Assembly: GCA_964391305.1 (NCBI GenBank)
Contig: CAYMJO010000030.1
Span: 1-12,368 of the forward strand
Length of the DNA stretch: 12,368 nt
Reading direction: 5' to 3'
Source: CAYMJO01 sp964391305
GTDB lineage: Bacteria; Patescibacteriota; CALEFQ01
In this document: piece after piece, positions 12,315-12,368 of the stretch
How positions within the stretch are numbered: the stretch's first letter is position 1
Layout: the number at the start of each line of letters is the position of its first letter
Program-made: the position numbers and the translations under genes
Notes under the pieces: model-generated
Databases searched by the model: none
What the model saw: only the letters and a program-made list of their open reading frames with translations
What the model was told of the DNA's origin: nothing

Positions 12315-12368
12315 TAAAAAACTTTATAAAAAAAGACCCTGCGGTAATGTGCACACACATATTGCACT

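Noticed and set aside
1..12368. Alternative genetic code with UGA read as glycine (code 25)
   Set aside because: No in-frame UGA occurs inside any long gene and conserved glycines are all GGN. The UGA ending pheS is not decisive alone because a TAG follows two codons later.

Overview
The window is an AT-rich bacterial chromosome segment in which every supportable gene lies on the minus strand. Read from right to left (the direction of transcription), the order is: a secreted repeat-bearing surface protein, a DUF362/ferredoxin protein, an RmuC-like protein, a UvrD-type helicase fused to a Cas4/AddB-like nuclease, a small four-helix membrane protein, pheS, pheT and the 5' part of gyrB, which runs off the left edge. 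The gene set (minimal housekeeping genes, a single-chain helicase-nuclease, a small orphan membrane protein, a fibre-like surface protein) and the A/T-run-rich spacers suggest a Candidate Phyla Radiation (Patescibacteria) genome. This is inference from gene style, not a phylogeny. UGA behaves as a stop: none of the long genes has an internal in-frame UGA, which argues against the code-25 lineages.

Layout: 1-1313 gyrB (partial) with a convincing -35/-10 promoter at 1396-1424; 1425-1689 spacer; 1690-4140 pheT; 4151-4233 a heptad-repeat hairpin filling the pheS-pheT gap; 4239-5258 pheS; 5367-5735 membrane protein; 5855-8731 helicase-nuclease; 8782-8867 GC-rich dyads including the rmuC terminator; 8876-9877 rmuC; 9896-9982 a second, diverged heptad hairpin; 9990-11117 DUF362-ferredoxin; 11118-11403 spacer with an inverted repeat and a strong terminator; 11404-12237 surface protein with an extended -10 promoter at 12306-12314.

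Functionally the window mixes translation (PheRS alpha and beta, which assemble into one heterotetrameric enzyme), DNA topology and repair (GyrB, the helicase-nuclease, RmuC), a probable redox or metal protein and a cell-envelope protein. Apart from pheS-pheT the genes look like single transcription units with short spacers rather than a dedicated system. I did not find a clear new multi-gene system.

The most noteworthy signals are: a GyrB with a roughly 50-residue N-terminal tail in which about half the residues are Lys or Arg; two long hairpins built from diverged 7-nt units; the absence of a usable Shine-Dalgarno motif at all eight starts, with -10-like boxes placed so that some mRNAs would be leaderless; and the GC-rich dyad cluster after rmuC.
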